Below are positions 27,063-36,742 of a stretch of 64,000 bases of DNA, piece after piece. Origin of the DNA: Rhizobiaceae bacterium (GTDB lineage: Bacteria; Pseudomonadota; Alphaproteobacteria; Rhizobiales; Rhizobiaceae); assembly GCA_017640615.1 (NCBI GenBank), contig JAEPQK010000003.1, positions 186,001 through 250,000 on the forward strand, in the 5' to 3' direction. The stretch's first letter is position 1. Each line of letters begins with the position of its first letter. The notes beneath the pieces are model-generated. The model was not told where the DNA came from. It worked only from the letters and a program-made list of their open reading frames with translations, and made no database searches. A program made the translations under genes and the position numbers.

Positions 27063-27833
27063 TCAGGCGCCACTGCGCGGCAATGGCTCAGACGTTTTTG
27101 ATAACGACCGTGTTGCGCCTTGCGGCGCCAGCACCGGCACAAAGACGCGCCGCGAGACGCGCTGTGCCACGGGCAGGCCCTGGTAAAGCCGCTTCTGCGC
27201 TTCCACCACGATCACGCCCGAGAAGATTGGCCAAAATCGCCGCCCAGCCTTTTCGAGCAGTTGATAGAACCGCAGCACCCAACGCCGCCGCGACGGCGGA
27301 AAATGCAGCGCGTCGGTCCAAGCGCCGGGCGTAAAGTTACTTTCCCGCAGGAGTTCCGTGAGCTGCCCGCGCGAAAACGGCCGCCCGGTGCCAAACGGCG
27401 TGTGTTCGAACCGCGCCCACACGCCGCGCCGGTTCGGCGTCACGATCACGAGCCGCCCGCCGGGCGCAAGCACCCGCCAGACCTCTTTCAGCGTCTCGCG
27501 CGGATTTTCCGCGTGCTCCAGCGCATGCACCATGAGCACGCGGTCGATGGAAGAATCGAACAGCGGCAGCTCTTCCTCGAAGACCAGCGCGGTGGCCGAG
27601 GGCCCCTGCGGTGGCCAGTTCACCGCGCCTTGCCCAGCTGGCATGAAAGCAAGAACGCGCTCCGCATCTGTCTTGAAACGGTCAAGCCAGGGCACCGTGT
27701 AACCAAGCCCCAGCATGCGCTCATTTTTCGATTTCGGACACACCGATGACAGCGCCAGCGAAATGGAACGCTCAGCGAGCCGCCCGAGCAGCGAGCCGTA
27801 AAAATTTCGCAGGTCGACGATATCCGAGAACAT
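27063..27833 (-). CDS. class I SAM-dependent methyltransferase
   Basis: 256 residues. Motifs of a Methyltransf_11 fold: MLGLGYTVPWL replaces the canonical GxGxG region in a degenerate form, then VLMVHALEHAENPRETLKEVWRVLAPGGRLVIVTPN. The N-terminal DLRNFYGSLLG is typical of the group found beside gloB in Rhizobiales. The missing glycine-rich loop makes SAM binding less certain than the fold. The substrate is unknown. It is divergent from gloB, 106 bases apart. Confidence 0.82.
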   Translation of the reverse strand: MFSDIVDLRNFYGSLLGRLAERSISLALSSVCPKSKNERMLGLGYTVPWLDRFKTDAERVLAFMPAGQGAVNWPPQGPSATALVFEEELPLFDSSIDRVLMVHALEHAENPRETLKEVWRVLAPGGRLVIVTPNRRGVWARFEHTPFGTGRPFSRGQLTELLRESNFTPGAWTDALHFPPSRRRWVLRFYQLLEKAGRRFWPIFSGVIVVEAQKRLYQGLPVAQRVSRRVFVPVLAPQGATRSLSKTSEPLPRSGA

Positions 27834-27939
27834 ATCGCGGAAGCTATATGCGCATCATTGCCCGTTCAACAGACCACAGCCGACCAGTCATTGTCTTTAA
27901 GTCTGAGCTGACTATGTTGACCGCGACAGGAGGCACCGC

Positions 27940-28707
27940 ATGACACTCGAAATCGAGCAATTCACCTGCCGCGAAGACAATTTCGGCATTCTCGCACGCA
28001 ACACGGAGACCGGCACGGTCTTTCTTGTCGACGCACCCGAGGAAGCCGCGATCATGCGCGCCATAGAGCGGACCGGTTGGAAGCCGAACGTGCTTCTCAT
28101 CACCCACCACCACCCTGACCATGTCGAGGGCAATCTGGCGCTCAAGGAGCGTTTCAGCCTCGTCATCATCGGCCCGGAAGCGGAGAAGGCGAAGATTCCC
28201 GGCATCGACCGCACCGTGAAAGATGGAGAGACGATCGACGTCGCCGGCGAGCCCGCGCGCGTTATCTCGACCCCCGGCCACACGGCGGGCCATGTGAGCT
28301 ACTATTTCCCGGACTCCAGTGTTGCCTTCACAGCCGACACGCTGTTTGCGCTGGGCTGTGGCCGCCTGTTCGAGGGGTCGCCGGCCGATATGCTGGGGTC
28401 CATGCGCAAACTGGCCGAGCTGCCGCTCGATACGACCGTCTATTTCGGCCACGAATACACGCTTGGCAATGCGCGCTTCGCGCTCACGGTCGACCCGACC
28501 AACTCCGCACTCAAGGAGCGCGCCGAGCATATCGAGAAGCTGCGGGCTGAAAGCAAACCGACGGCGCCGACGACGATCGGCGAGGAAATGGCGACCAACC
28601 CCTTCATGCGTTGGCACGACCCGTCGATACGCTGCAACCTTGGTCTTGAAGAGGCATCCGACGAGGCTGTGTTCGCCGAAATTCGCAAGCGCAAGGATCT
28701 GTTCTGA
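27940..28707 (+). CDS. gloB: hydroxyacylglutathione hydrolase (glyoxalase II)
   Basis: 255 residues. It hydrolyses S-lactoylglutathione to lactate and glutathione, finishing methylglyoxal detoxification. The binuclear metal motif THHHPDH gives H56, H58, D60 and H61; GHTAGH near 111-116, the FTADTLF aspartate and YFGHEYT supply the other ligands. The C-terminal helical glutathione-binding domain ends with FAEIRKRKDLF as usual. A strong AGGAGG site precedes the ATG. Confidence 0.95.
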   Translation: MTLEIEQFTCREDNFGILARNTETGTVFLVDAPEEAAIMRAIERTGWKPNVLLITHHHPDHVEGNLALKERFSLVIIGPEAEKAKIPGIDRTVKDGETIDVAGEPARVISTPGHTAGHVSYYFPDSSVAFTADTLFALGCGRLFEGSPADMLGSMRKLAELPLDTTVYFGHEYTLGNARFALTVDPTNSALKERAEHIEKLRAESKPTAPTTIGEEMATNPFMRWHDPSIRCNLGLEEASDEAVFAEIRKRKDLF

Positions 28708-28709
28708 CG

Positions 28710-29153
28710 ATGGCCGGCACCGCCGACGCGGTGATCATTCGCCTCGGCCTCGAACCGCACCCTGAAGGCGGCTGGTACCGGCAGAGTTTCCGCGATAACC
28801 CGCCAGGCGGCGCACTTGGCGAACGCGGCTATTCGACCGCGATCTACTTCTTGCTCAAAGCCGGCGAACAGTCGGCCTGGCACCGCGTGCGCGACGCGGC
28901 TGAGGTCTGGCACTTTTATGCCGGCGCACCGCTTTGCCTCGAAATTGCTGACGCCGAAGGCAAGGGCACACATGCATTGACGCTCGGCCCCGATATAGAA
29001 GCCGAGGCCCGACCGCAGCACATCGTGCCGGCAAACTGGTGGCAACGCGCATGCAGCCTCGGCGACTGGACGCTCGTCGGCTGCACAGTGGCGCCCGGCT
29101 TCGAATTCGCCAGTTTCGAAATGGCCGAGCCGGACTGGGAGCCCGAAATCTAG
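28710..29153 (+). CDS. cupin protein, DUF985 family
   Basis: 147 residues. LGLEPHPEGGWYRQSFRD at the N-terminus, SAWHRVRDAAEVWHFYAGAP as the first cupin motif and GCTVAPGFEFASFEMA at the end are the DUF985 (Cupin_5) pattern. The metal or ligand is unknown. It starts 3 bases after gloB, so the two are co-transcribed. Its stop overlaps the convergent YhhN gene by 4 bases. Confidence 0.88.
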   Translation: MAGTADAVIIRLGLEPHPEGGWYRQSFRDNPPGGALGERGYSTAIYFLLKAGEQSAWHRVRDAAEVWHFYAGAPLCLEIADAEGKGTHALTLGPDIEAEARPQHIVPANWWQRACSLGDWTLVGCTVAPGFEFASFEMAEPDWEPEI

Positions 29154-29818
29154 GCCAGCAGTACGCCGAGCGTAATGATGAGTTGCGCGGCGTAATAGAG
29201 TACCCAGACGGCATAGCCGGCCCAGACTTCGTGCGGCGAGGTCTCCGCCATCAGATATTTGCGGATTGCCAGGATCGCGTCGGAAACGATGAAAAGCGTT
29301 GCGCCGAGCGCGATGACGTAGCCAAGCACGGTGACGGAGACGATGCCCATCGCCGCAATCGCCAGCGCGTAAACCATCACCGGCACCCGCATCGCGGCCG
29401 GAACCGCAGGCAGCAGGCGCGACAGCAAAATAAGAGCGGCGATCGCAATCGCCAGCGCCCAGAGGCCGCGCAATGGTTCCGCGATCAGGATCCCCATGCC
29501 TGAACTGCCGGTCGCAAAGAGCGCGACATAAAGCAGATGCGCGAGCAGGAAGGCGATGAGCCCGGGCAGGAACCAGCGCTCCTCTTCCGCTGCCAATGCG
29601 GCATCACCCGCAGCACTCGCCATCAAGGCCAGCGCCAGCAGCAGCGGACCACCGACCGAATAGGCGAGCAGCCCCAACAGAAAGACGCCAGCGGTCTTGG
29701 CAACGGTGCGCCGCCATGTCGGCGGACGGTGAACCATGAAACCGTAGAGGATCGCTGCCACCACAGACAGAAGCAGCAACCCGTTGGCGGTCGATTCAAT
29801 TCCACCCGTAAATGGCAC
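29150..29818 (-). CDS. YhhN family membrane protein, lysoplasmalogenase-like
   Basis: 222 residues with seven or eight hydrophobic helices. The pattern GDAALAAEEERWFLPGLIAFLLAHLLYVALF is the YhhN/TMEM86 core, whose animal member hydrolyses lysoplasmalogen. Bacterial members are largely uncharacterised, so the reaction is an inference. It lies 4 bases downstream of the DMT exporter gene on the same strand. Confidence 0.85.
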   Translation of the reverse strand: MPFTGGIESTANGLLLLSVVAAILYGFMVHRPPTWRRTVAKTAGVFLLGLLAYSVGGPLLLALALMASAAGDAALAAEEERWFLPGLIAFLLAHLLYVALFATGSSGMGILIAEPLRGLWALAIAIAALILLSRLLPAVPAAMRVPVMVYALAIAAMGIVSVTVLGYVIALGATLFIVSDAILAIRKYLMAETSPHEVWAGYAVWVLYYAAQLIITLGVLLA

Positions 29819-29822
29819 CGCC

Positions 29823-30713
29823 TCAGGCCTCCGCCGTTCCGGCGCGGCCCTTGCGGACGATCATGTCTTTCGCGGCAAGCACCGCGCCAGCAGTAATCAG
29901 CACACAGGCAGCCAGTATTGTAGCGGTTGCCGGAGCGCGCCCCGCCGCGATCAGTATCAGCGTCGAAAGCAGCGGTGCGGCGTAGCTCGCCGCACCCAAC
30001 ACCTGAATGTTGCCGCGCTTCACTCCGTGATCCCAGGCATAGAACGCCGCGCCAACCGGCATAAGGCCGAGCCCGGCGACGGCAAGCCATTGCCCGGCGC
30101 CCGACGGCCACACTGTTTCTTCAAGCGCCAGATGGCAGAGCGCGGACAGCAGCGCCGCCGCCGCGCAAAACCACGTCACGATCGTCGTCGGCACCTCGGC
30201 GAAACGGCGCGACAAAAGCGAGTAGCCGGACCACACGAAGGCGCAGGTGAAGGCCGCCGCATAGCCGGTCGCAAAACGCGCATCGAATGCCACGCCGCCG
30301 CCATTGGTCACAATCAATGCTGTACCGCCAAGCCCGAGCAGCGCGCCCACTACATGGTGCCAGCCAAGCCTTTCGCCAGGCATCAGCGCCGAGCCCACCA
30401 CGATGAAGAGCGGCCACAGATAAGCGATCAGGCTGGCTTCGGCCGCCGGTGCGTTTCTGAGCGCGGTGAAATAGAAGAAATGATAGCCGAAGAGCCCCGC
30501 GATCCCCACCAACCAGGCAGCCAGCGGCGGGCGTGTGGCCGCCGTTGCGCTTGCCGTCACTGCGCGCAGCACAAATCCCAGCGCGGCACCCAGCGTGAAG
30601 CTCATAGCCGAAAGCTGGAACGGCGGCACCAGCCCCGAGGCGTCGGTAAACAACGCGAGCAGCGCCCACATCATCACCGCTGAAAAGCCGATCGCCGTCG
30701 CACGTCCTGTCAT
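29823..30713 (-). CDS. DMT family (EamA) transporter
   Basis: 296 residues from ATG 30713, about ten membrane helices in two EamA repeats: FYFTALRNAPAAEASLIAYLWPLFIVV in the first and GAAFYAWDHGVKRGNIQVLGAASYAAPLLST in the second. Such proteins export amino acids, metabolites or drugs; the cargo cannot be told from sequence. The start is uncertain: no clear ribosome site precedes 30713, and an in-frame ATG at 30776 would add 21 residues. The untranslated region upstream holds the structured element at 30856-30984, which on this strand would be its leader. Confidence 0.82.
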   Translation of the reverse strand: MTGRATAIGFSAVMMWALLALFTDASGLVPPFQLSAMSFTLGAALGFVLRAVTASATAATRPPLAAWLVGIAGLFGYHFFYFTALRNAPAAEASLIAYLWPLFIVVGSALMPGERLGWHHVVGALLGLGGTALIVTNGGGVAFDARFATGYAAAFTCAFVWSGYSLLSRRFAEVPTTIVTWFCAAAALLSALCHLALEETVWPSGAGQWLAVAGLGLMPVGAAFYAWDHGVKRGNIQVLGAASYAAPLLSTLILIAAGRAPATATILAACVLITAGAVLAAKDMIVRKGRAGTAEA

Positions 30714-30855
30714 AAAAACTATTCCATTCTGCGGATAATACCGGCTCAAAGCCGCGATTTCGGGAAGTGAACCCATATGGTGCGATCGCGCAATAGCCGC
30801 CTGGAAAGCTTCCATCGACAATAAGGTTTGCGGACGGGGAGTCCGTTCGCAACTT

Positions 30856-30984
30856 CCGGGCAGGAGAAGCGGCCCGCTGATCCAGTAACGGGAATACTTT
30901 GAGCCCCAATGTATCCCGTTCCGGCCCTGTGTCGGGATTGGCGGCGGTTGCAGCCAATACACCGCACTCCTGCCCGGCTTTTTT
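30856..30984 (+). ncRNA. candidate structured RNA between the DMT exporter and pstS
   Basis: An outer stem CCGGGCAGGAG (30856-30866) / CTCCTGCCCGG (30967-30977) is extended by GCGG/CCGC and followed directly by C and six T (30979-30984). Inside lie AACGGGAATAC/GTATCCCGTT (30887-30920, one bulge), CCC/GGG (30925-30936) and ATTGGC/GCCAAT (30937-30958). The stretch carries no gene. On the plus strand it reads as a self-terminating small RNA; on the minus strand it could be a leader of the DMT gene. The family is not recognised. The rest of the 525-base gap (30714-31238) holds only a second hairpin near 30829-30853 and the PHO boxes. Confidence 0.45.
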
Positions 30985-31126
30985 CGTTGAAGCTTCCGCC
31001 TGCTCCAGATGCTGGCCTCAGCGTGTTGCGCGCCGGGCAAGTCACTGATTTTGGTTGATGAAATATCAAAGCTGCTGCGCAGCCCCGGCAACCGATTCAG
31101 ATTGCATGCTTTTCTTGCCAACAGGG

Positions 31127-31166
31127 CTGTGACGCTGGCTACATAAATCTGTCATCGAACTGTTAC
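31127..31166 (+). promoter_or_regulatory. PHO boxes upstream of pstS
   Basis: CTGTCAT (31149-31155), CGAA, CTGTTAC (31160-31166) is a near-consensus PhoB-binding box. A further half-site CTGTGAC lies at 31127, two 11-base steps upstream, with a weak match between, so three or four 11-base repeats are present. The spacing to the pstS start is 72 bases. It predicts induction of the whole pst-pho operon by phosphate starvation through the phoB product encoded at its end. Confidence 0.85.
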
Positions 31167-31238
31167 ACAGGGTCGATATGGCCTGCCCCTGTCGCCGAGG
31201 ACGGCGGCAATAACGAATTCCGAACAGGAGTAGGCTCC

Positions 31239-32282
31239 ATGACGAAAATCCTTCTCACGGCATCGGCCGCGGCGATCGCCGTTGCGATGTCTGCGGGCTC
31301 CGCCGCCGCGCGCGACCAGATCCAGATCGCAGGTTCTTCGACCGTTCTTCCTTATGCGGCGATCGTTGCCGAGGCTTTCGGCGAAAACTTCGAATATCCG
31401 ACCCCGGTTGTTGAGTCCGGCGGTTCGGGCGCGGGCCGCAAGAAGCTCTGCGAAGGCGTTGGCGAAAATACCATCGACATCGCGAACTCTTCCTCGCGCA
31501 TCAAGCAGTCGGACATCGATCTGTGCGCCTCCAACGGCGTCACCGAGATCCAGGAAGTCCGCATCGGCTATGACGGCATCGTCTTCGCTTCCGACATCAA
31601 TGGCGAAAGCTTTGCTTTCACCCCGGCCGATTGGCACGCCGCTCTGGCCGCAAAGGTTGTGAAGGACGGTGAGCTCGTCGACAACCCGAACAAGACCTGG
31701 GCCGACGTGAACCCGGACCTGCCGGCACAGAACATCCTGGCCTTCATCCCGGGCACCAAGCACGGCACCCGCGAAGTCTTCGACGAGAAGGTCATTCTTG
31801 ATGGCTGCGAAGAAAACGGCACCATGGAAGCCCTGATGGCAGCCAATGGCGGTGACGAAGATGCTGCCGAGGACGCCTGCACCACGCTGCGCACCGACGG
31901 CGTTTCCGTCGACATCGACGGCGACTACACCGAGACGCTTGCCCGCATCGACGCCAACAAGAACGGCATCGGCGTGTTCGGTCTTTCGTTCTACCAGAAC
32001 AACACCGACAAGCTGCAGGTCGCGACCATGAACAACGTCGTGCCTTCGGTTGAGTCGATCGCTTCCGGCGAATACCCGGTCTCGCGTCCGCTGTACTTCT
32101 ACGTGAAAAACGCGCATCTCGACGTGATCCCGGGCATGCAGCAATATGTCGAGTTCTTCGTTTCCGACGAGATCGCTGGCCCCGACGGCCCGCTGGCCGC
32201 ATACGGCCTCGTCTCCGATCCGGAGCTCGCCAAGACCCAGGAAATGGTTGCAAACCGGACCCCGATGGGCCCGCTGAACTAA
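31239..32282 (+). CDS. pstS: phosphate ABC transporter substrate-binding protein
   Basis: 347 residues. A signal peptide ends near GSAAA (about residue 25). The mature protein begins RDQIQIAGSSTVLPYAAIVAE and contains ESGGSGAGRKKLCEG and IANSSSRIKQSD, the phosphate-binding serine loops of the PstS family. It binds inorganic phosphate in the periplasm with high affinity. The start has a GGAGTAG site. First gene of pstSCAB-phoU-phoB behind PHO boxes; a hairpin follows it. Confidence 0.94.
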   Translation: MTKILLTASAAAIAVAMSAGSAAARDQIQIAGSSTVLPYAAIVAEAFGENFEYPTPVVESGGSGAGRKKLCEGVGENTIDIANSSSRIKQSDIDLCASNGVTEIQEVRIGYDGIVFASDINGESFAFTPADWHAALAAKVVKDGELVDNPNKTWADVNPDLPAQNILAFIPGTKHGTREVFDEKVILDGCEENGTMEALMAANGGDEDAAEDACTTLRTDGVSVDIDGDYTETLARIDANKNGIGVFGLSFYQNNTDKLQVATMNNVVPSVESIASGEYPVSRPLYFYVKNAHLDVIPGMQQYVEFFVSDEIAGPDGPLAAYGLVSDPELAKTQEMVANRTPMGPLN

Positions 32283-32298
32283 GCGTACTAAAGTACCG

Positions 32299-32322
32299 GG
32301 CGGCGCCTTCAGGGGCGCCGCC
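32299..32322 (+). terminator. intercistronic hairpin between pstS and pstC
   Basis: GGCGGCGCC and GGCGCCGCC enclose a 6-base loop, followed by TGATTT. Within an operon, such a stem after the binding-protein gene usually gives partial termination or protects the pstS mRNA, so more binding protein than permease is made. Confidence 0.6.
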
Positions 32323-32346
32323 TGATTTAAACGGGGCGGACGTGGC

Positions 32347-33807
32347 ATGACACCTGGCATTCTCGCACTTATCGTGCTGACGCTTACGATCGTCGGTTAC
32401 ATAGCCGGCCGCCAGCGTGCCCTTGCGCGATCCTCCGCTTCCGGCGAACGCCTTCACTCTCTGCCGAATTATTACGGCCAGAGCGTTGCGCTGTTCATCG
32501 CCGTTCCCGCCTATTTTCTTTTGGGCGCATGGCTGTTTCTCCAGCCGGTCCTCATCGAAAGCCAGGTCAGCGCGCAAATTCCCAACAGCGCCATTCCCGA
32601 AGGCAGCGTCCGCAGCCTCGTGATGTCGGATGTGCGACGCATCGCTGACGGCCTCGATATCATGGTCAACAAGGGTTCGCTCGCCGAGGCCGACCTCGCC
32701 GGCATGAACACCGAGACGACCAACATTCGCGACATGCTCGCCAATGCAGGCGTGGCGCTCGGCTCGGACGTTTCGGCACCCGTTTTCGAGGCCGCAAAGA
32801 CATATCGTGCGATCGGCAAGACCGGTTCGCTTGCGCGCAACATATTGGTGCTGGTCGCCGCGATTGGCTTCGGCATCAGGGCCTGGAGCCGTATTCATCC
32901 CGCCATGCGGGCGCGCAATCTGAGCGAAACCTTCATCCGCGCGCTGCTGATGGGCTCGTCACTCGTCGCCATTCTCACGACGTTCGGCATCGTCGGCTCG
33001 CTGCTCTTCGAGACGCTCAACTTCTTCGGCATGTACCCGGCGAGCGAGTTCTTTTTCTCCACCGTCTGGGACCCGCAGTTCCGCGGTGGCTCCGATCTCG
33101 GCATCATCCCGCTTCTGTGGGGCACGTTCTATGTGTCGCTGGTGGCGCTGATCCTGGCAGTCCCAATCGGCCTCATGATCGCGGTCTACCTGTCGGAATA
33201 TGCCGGCCGCTCGCTGCGCGGCTTCGCCAAACCGGCTATCGAAATTCTGGCGGGCATCCCCACCATCGTTTACGGCCTCTTCGCGCTGATCACGGTCGGC
33301 CCGTTCCTGCGTGACTGGATCGCCCAGCCGCTCGGCCTCGGCAGTTCGTCATCTTCTGTCATGACCGCCGGCCTCGTCATGGGCATCATGCTCATACCGT
33401 TCGTGTCGTCGCTCTCCGACGACATCATCAACGCGGTGCCGCAATCGATGCGCGACGGCTCTTACGGGCTTGGCGCCACGCAATCTGAAACGATCCGCCG
33501 CGTCATCATGCCTGCAGCGCTTCCCGGCATCGTGGGCGCGGTTCTGCTGGCCGCCAGCCGCGCGATCGGCGAGACCATGATTGTTGTGATGGGTGCAGGC
33601 GCCGCCGCACGACTCGACCTCAATCCCTTCGAGGCCATGACCACCGTTACGGTGAAGATCGTCTCGCAGCTGACCGGCGACACCGAATTCGCCAGCCCCG
33701 AGACGCTGGTCGCTTTCGCGCTCGGCCTGACGCTGTTCGCATTCACCCTCGGCCTCAATGTTCTGGCGCTCTACATCGTGCGCAAATACCGGGAGCAGTA
33801 TGAATGA
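32347..33807 (+). CDS. pstC: phosphate ABC transporter permease PstC
   Basis: 486 residues, longer than the E. coli protein (319). An N-terminal extension with three hydrophobic segments and a soluble stretch (about 70-160) precedes the ABC permease domain, which starts near residue 255 and has the EAA loop SYGLGATQSETIRRVIMPAALPGI. Long PstC forms are usual in alphaproteobacteria. It forms the inner-membrane channel with PstA. The stop overlaps pstA by 4 bases (ATGA). Confidence 0.92.
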   Translation: MTPGILALIVLTLTIVGYIAGRQRALARSSASGERLHSLPNYYGQSVALFIAVPAYFLLGAWLFLQPVLIESQVSAQIPNSAIPEGSVRSLVMSDVRRIADGLDIMVNKGSLAEADLAGMNTETTNIRDMLANAGVALGSDVSAPVFEAAKTYRAIGKTGSLARNILVLVAAIGFGIRAWSRIHPAMRARNLSETFIRALLMGSSLVAILTTFGIVGSLLFETLNFFGMYPASEFFFSTVWDPQFRGGSDLGIIPLLWGTFYVSLVALILAVPIGLMIAVYLSEYAGRSLRGFAKPAIEILAGIPTIVYGLFALITVGPFLRDWIAQPLGLGSSSSSVMTAGLVMGIMLIPFVSSLSDDIINAVPQSMRDGSYGLGATQSETIRRVIMPAALPGIVGAVLLAASRAIGETMIVVMGAGAAARLDLNPFEAMTTVTVKIVSQLTGDTEFASPETLVAFALGLTLFAFTLGLNVLALYIVRKYREQYE

Positions 33808-35159
33808 CCGACGTCACCGCAGCATCTCCCGCTGCCGCACGGCCAAAAGGCGGCTCGCTTTACGAGCGCGGTGAACGCACGCGCCGCCGCCACGCGGCTG
33901 AACGCCGGTTCCGCGCGCTCGGCCTGGCGGCCGTAACGTTCGGCATTCTGGCGCTATTCGGCCTGCTGGGCTCGATCCTCTACAACGGCACGTCGTCCTT
34001 TTGGCAGACCTACGTCACGCTCGACATCTATCTCGACCCGGCCAAGCTTGATAAGTCCGGCAATCGCGATCCCGAGGAGCTGCAAAAGCTGACGACCTTC
34101 TCCTATGCGCCGCTGATCAGCGCGGCCATGGCGGCGAAGATGGAAGAGACAGGGATCGAAATCGAAGGCCTGAACGCCAAGGCTGCCGGGGAAATCATCT
34201 CAAAGGAAGCACCCGCCACGCTGCGCAACGCCGTGCTGGCAGACCCTTCCATGATTGGCAAAACGGTAACTTTCGAGCTTCTCGCCAACGGTCGTATCGA
34301 CGGTTACTACAAGGACCGCGTGACGATGGCTTCGGCCGAGCTCGACCGCAACGTCTCGCCGCAGCAGCTGATGCTGGCCGATGCGTTGAAGGAAGCCGGC
34401 GCTCTGTCGACGCGCTTCAACCTCGCCTTCTTCACCGCACCGGATGCCTCCGACACACGGCCTGAGGCCGCCGGTCTCGGCGTCGCAATCCTGGGCTCCG
34501 CCTACATGATGCTGATCGTGCTGGCGCTCTCGCTGCCCATCGGCGTGGCCGCCTCGATCTATCTGGAAGAGTTTGCCCCGCAGAACTGGCTGACCGACAT
34601 TATCGAAGTCAACATTTCGAACCTCGCAGCTGTGCCTTCGATCGTCTTCGGTATTCTGGGCCTCGCCGTCTTCATCAACTACGTCGGCCTGCCACAATCG
34701 GCGCCCATTGTCGGTGGTCTGGTGCTGACGCTGATGACGCTTCCCACCATCATCATCGCAACGCGTGCTGCGCTGAAGGCCGTACCGCCTTCGATCCGCG
34801 AAGCCGCGCTCGGCGTCGGTGCATCCAAAATGCAGACGATCTTCCACCATGTGCTGCCGCTGGCCGCACCCGGCATTCTCACCGGCACGATCATCGGCCT
34901 CGCACAGGCGCTTGGCGAAACCGCGCCGCTGCTTCTCATAGGCATGGTGGCGTTCGTACGCGAGTTCCCGGACGCACCGCCCGGCGGTCTGTTCGACCCC
35001 GCCGCGGCCCTACCGGTCCAGGTCTACAACTGGACACAGCGCGGCGACCCCGCCTTTGTCGAACGTGCATCGGGCGCCATCATCGTGCTTCTGGTGTTCC
35101 TGATAGTCATGAACGGTATCGCGATCCTTCTGCGCCGCCGCTTCGAACGTCGCTGGTAA
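33804..35159 (+). CDS. pstA: phosphate ABC transporter permease PstA
   Basis: 451 residues, again longer than the E. coli protein. After a first helix near residues 40-65 there is a periplasmic insert of about 150 residues ([22 protein letters not shown] onward), then the permease core with [27 protein letters not shown] as the EAA loop and the [11 protein letters not shown] segment. This DUF3333-type N-terminal insert is a rhizobial feature. Its ATG overlaps pstC and its stop is 14 bases before pstB. Confidence 0.92.
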   Translation: MTDVTAASPAAARPKGGSLYERGERTRRRHAAERRFRALGLAAVTFGILALFGLLGSILYNGTSSFWQTYVTLDIYLDPAKLDKSGNRDPEELQKLTTFSYAPLISAAMAAKMEETGIEIEGLNAKAAGEIISKEAPATLRNAVLADPSMIGKTVTFELLANGRIDGYYKDRVTMASAELDRNVSPQQLMLADALKEAGALSTRFNLAFFTAPDASDTRPEAAGLGVAILGSAYMMLIVLALSLPIGVAASIYLEEFAPQNWLTDIIEVNISNLAAVPSIVFGILGLAVFINYVGLPQSAPIVGGLVLTLMTLPTIIIATRAALKAVPPSIREAALGVGASKMQTIFHHVLPLAAPGILTGTIIGLAQALGETAPLLLIGMVAFVREFPDAPPGGLFDPAAALPVQVYNWTQRGDPAFVERASGAIIVLLVFLIVMNGIAILLRRRFERRW

Positions 35160-35173
35160 TGGAATCAAGGTCC

Positions 35174-35998
35174 ATGAACATGTATTCAAACGATCAGGTC
35201 GCATTGCAGGCTGGAGACGTGGCTGTGGCAGACACGAAACATTCGGTGAAGATGCGCGGCGACAAGGTCAGCGTCTTCTACGGTGAAAAGCAGGCGCTTT
35301 TCGATGTCGATCTCGACATTCGCGAGAACCAGGTCACGGCGCTGATCGGCCCCTCGGGCTGCGGCAAGTCTACCTATCTGCGCTGCCTCAACCGTATGAA
35401 TGACACGATCGATATTTGCCGTGTCACCGGCAAGATCACGCTGGAAAACGAAGACATCTACGACAAATCGGTCGATGTCGTTGAGCTGCGCGCCCGTGTC
35501 GGCATGGTGTTCCAGAAACCGAACCCGTTCCCGAAGTCGATCTTCGAAAACATCGCCTATGGTCCGCGCATCCATGGCATCGCCAGGAACAAGACCGACC
35601 TGGAAGAGATCGTGGTTTCGAGCCTCCAGAAGGCCGGCCTCTACGAAGAGGTAAAAGACCGGCTCGATGCGCCCGGCACCGGCCTTTCGGGCGGCCAGCA
35701 GCAGCGCCTTTGCATCGCGCGCGCCATTGCCGTGTCACCCGATGTCATCCTGATGGACGAGCCCTGCTCGGCACTCGATCCGATCGCAACCGCCAAGATC
35801 GAAGAGCTGATCGACGAACTGCGCGAGAACTACACCATCGCCATCGTCACCCACTCCATGCAGCAGGCGGCGCGCGTTTCGCAGCGCACGGCGTTTTTCC
35901 ATCTGGGCGTCCTGGTCGAGGAAGGTTCCACCGACCAGATCTTCACCAGCCCCAAGGAAAAGCGCACCCAGGACTACATCACCGGCCGCTTCGGCTGA
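35174..35998 (+). CDS. pstB: phosphate ABC transporter ATP-binding protein
   Basis: 274 residues from ATG 35174 (CAAGG upstream). Walker [10 protein letters not shown], the PstB-specific [12 protein letters not shown] segment, signature [16 protein letters not shown], Walker [14 protein letters not shown] and the switch [17 protein letters not shown] are all present. It powers phosphate import by PstCA and, with PhoU, signals phosphate status to the PhoR kinase. Confidence 0.96.
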   Translation: MNMYSNDQVALQAGDVAVADTKHSVKMRGDKVSVFYGEKQALFDVDLDIRENQVTALIGPSGCGKSTYLRCLNRMNDTIDICRVTGKITLENEDIYDKSVDVVELRARVGMVFQKPNPFPKSIFENIAYGPRIHGIARNKTDLEEIVVSSLQKAGLYEEVKDRLDAPGTGLSGGQQQRLCIARAIAVSPDVILMDEPCSALDPIATAKIEELIDELRENYTIAIVTHSMQQAARVSQRTAFFHLGVLVEEGSTDQIFTSPKEKRTQDYITGRFG

Positions 35999-36021
35999 GT
36001 CAGACCACACGAGGACCTGTT

Positions 36022-36729
36022 ATGGGCGAGCACACCGTCACCTCCTTCGACGAGGAACTGGAACATATCGATCGCCTCATCCGCGATATGGGCGACCTTG
36101 CATGCTCTATGGTCAAGTCGTCGACCGGCGCACTGGTCAATTCCGACAACGCGCTCGCGCAGCGCATCATCTCCGACGACTCGGTGATGGATGCGCGCCA
36201 GCGCGAGCTCGACGAGGCTTCCATCACACTGATCGCCAAGCGCCAGCCCATGGCGCTTGACCTGCGCAGCGTTGTCGGTGCTATCCGTATGGCGGCTGAT
36301 CTCGAACGCATCGGCGACCTTGCAAAGAACATCGCCAAGCGCGTTGGCGCCGTGGTGCAGACCCCGACGCAAAAGACACTGGCTCTCTCCATCGAGGCTA
36401 TGTCGGAGATGGTGCTGGTGCAGGTGAAGGGTGTGGTCGATTCCTATGTCGCCCGCGACGCCGAGGCGCTACGCGAACTGCGCAACCGCGACGAGAAGAT
36501 CGACATCAAATACACCGCGGTTTTCCGCGAACTCCTCACCTACATGATGGAAGACCCGCGCAATATCACCGCTTGTACGCATCTTCTGTTTTGCGCCAAG
36601 AACCTCGAGCGTATCGGCGACCACGTCACCAATATCGCCGAAAACGCCTACTATACGGTGACCGGCGAGCAGCTTCCCGCGCAGCGTCCCAAGCAGGACG
36701 AAACCGCGATTGCCGCGCTCGCCGAGTAA
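36022..36729 (+). CDS. phoU: phosphate signalling protein PhoU
   Basis: 235 residues made of two three-helix repeats. Each has the metal-binding E/DxxxD pattern: AADLERIGDLAKNIAKR near 96-112 and CAKNLERIGDHVTNIAEN near 193-210. PhoU links the Pst transporter to PhoR and keeps the Pho regulon off when phosphate is plentiful. It lies 23 bases after pstB; phoB begins 13 bases after its stop. Confidence 0.95.
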   Translation: MGEHTVTSFDEELEHIDRLIRDMGDLACSMVKSSTGALVNSDNALAQRIISDDSVMDARQRELDEASITLIAKRQPMALDLRSVVGAIRMAADLERIGDLAKNIAKRVGAVVQTPTQKTLALSIEAMSEMVLVQVKGVVDSYVARDAEALRELRNRDEKIDIKYTAVFRELLTYMMEDPRNITACTHLLFCAKNLERIGDHVTNIAENAYYTVTGEQLPAQRPKQDETAIAALAE

Positions 36730-36742
36730 GCGGAATACGCCG

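Noticed and set aside
30856..30984. 6S RNA or SRP RNA identity for the structured element
   Set aside because: The SRP tetraloop motif and the 6S central bubble pattern are not visible and the length is short for 6S, so it is left unassigned.
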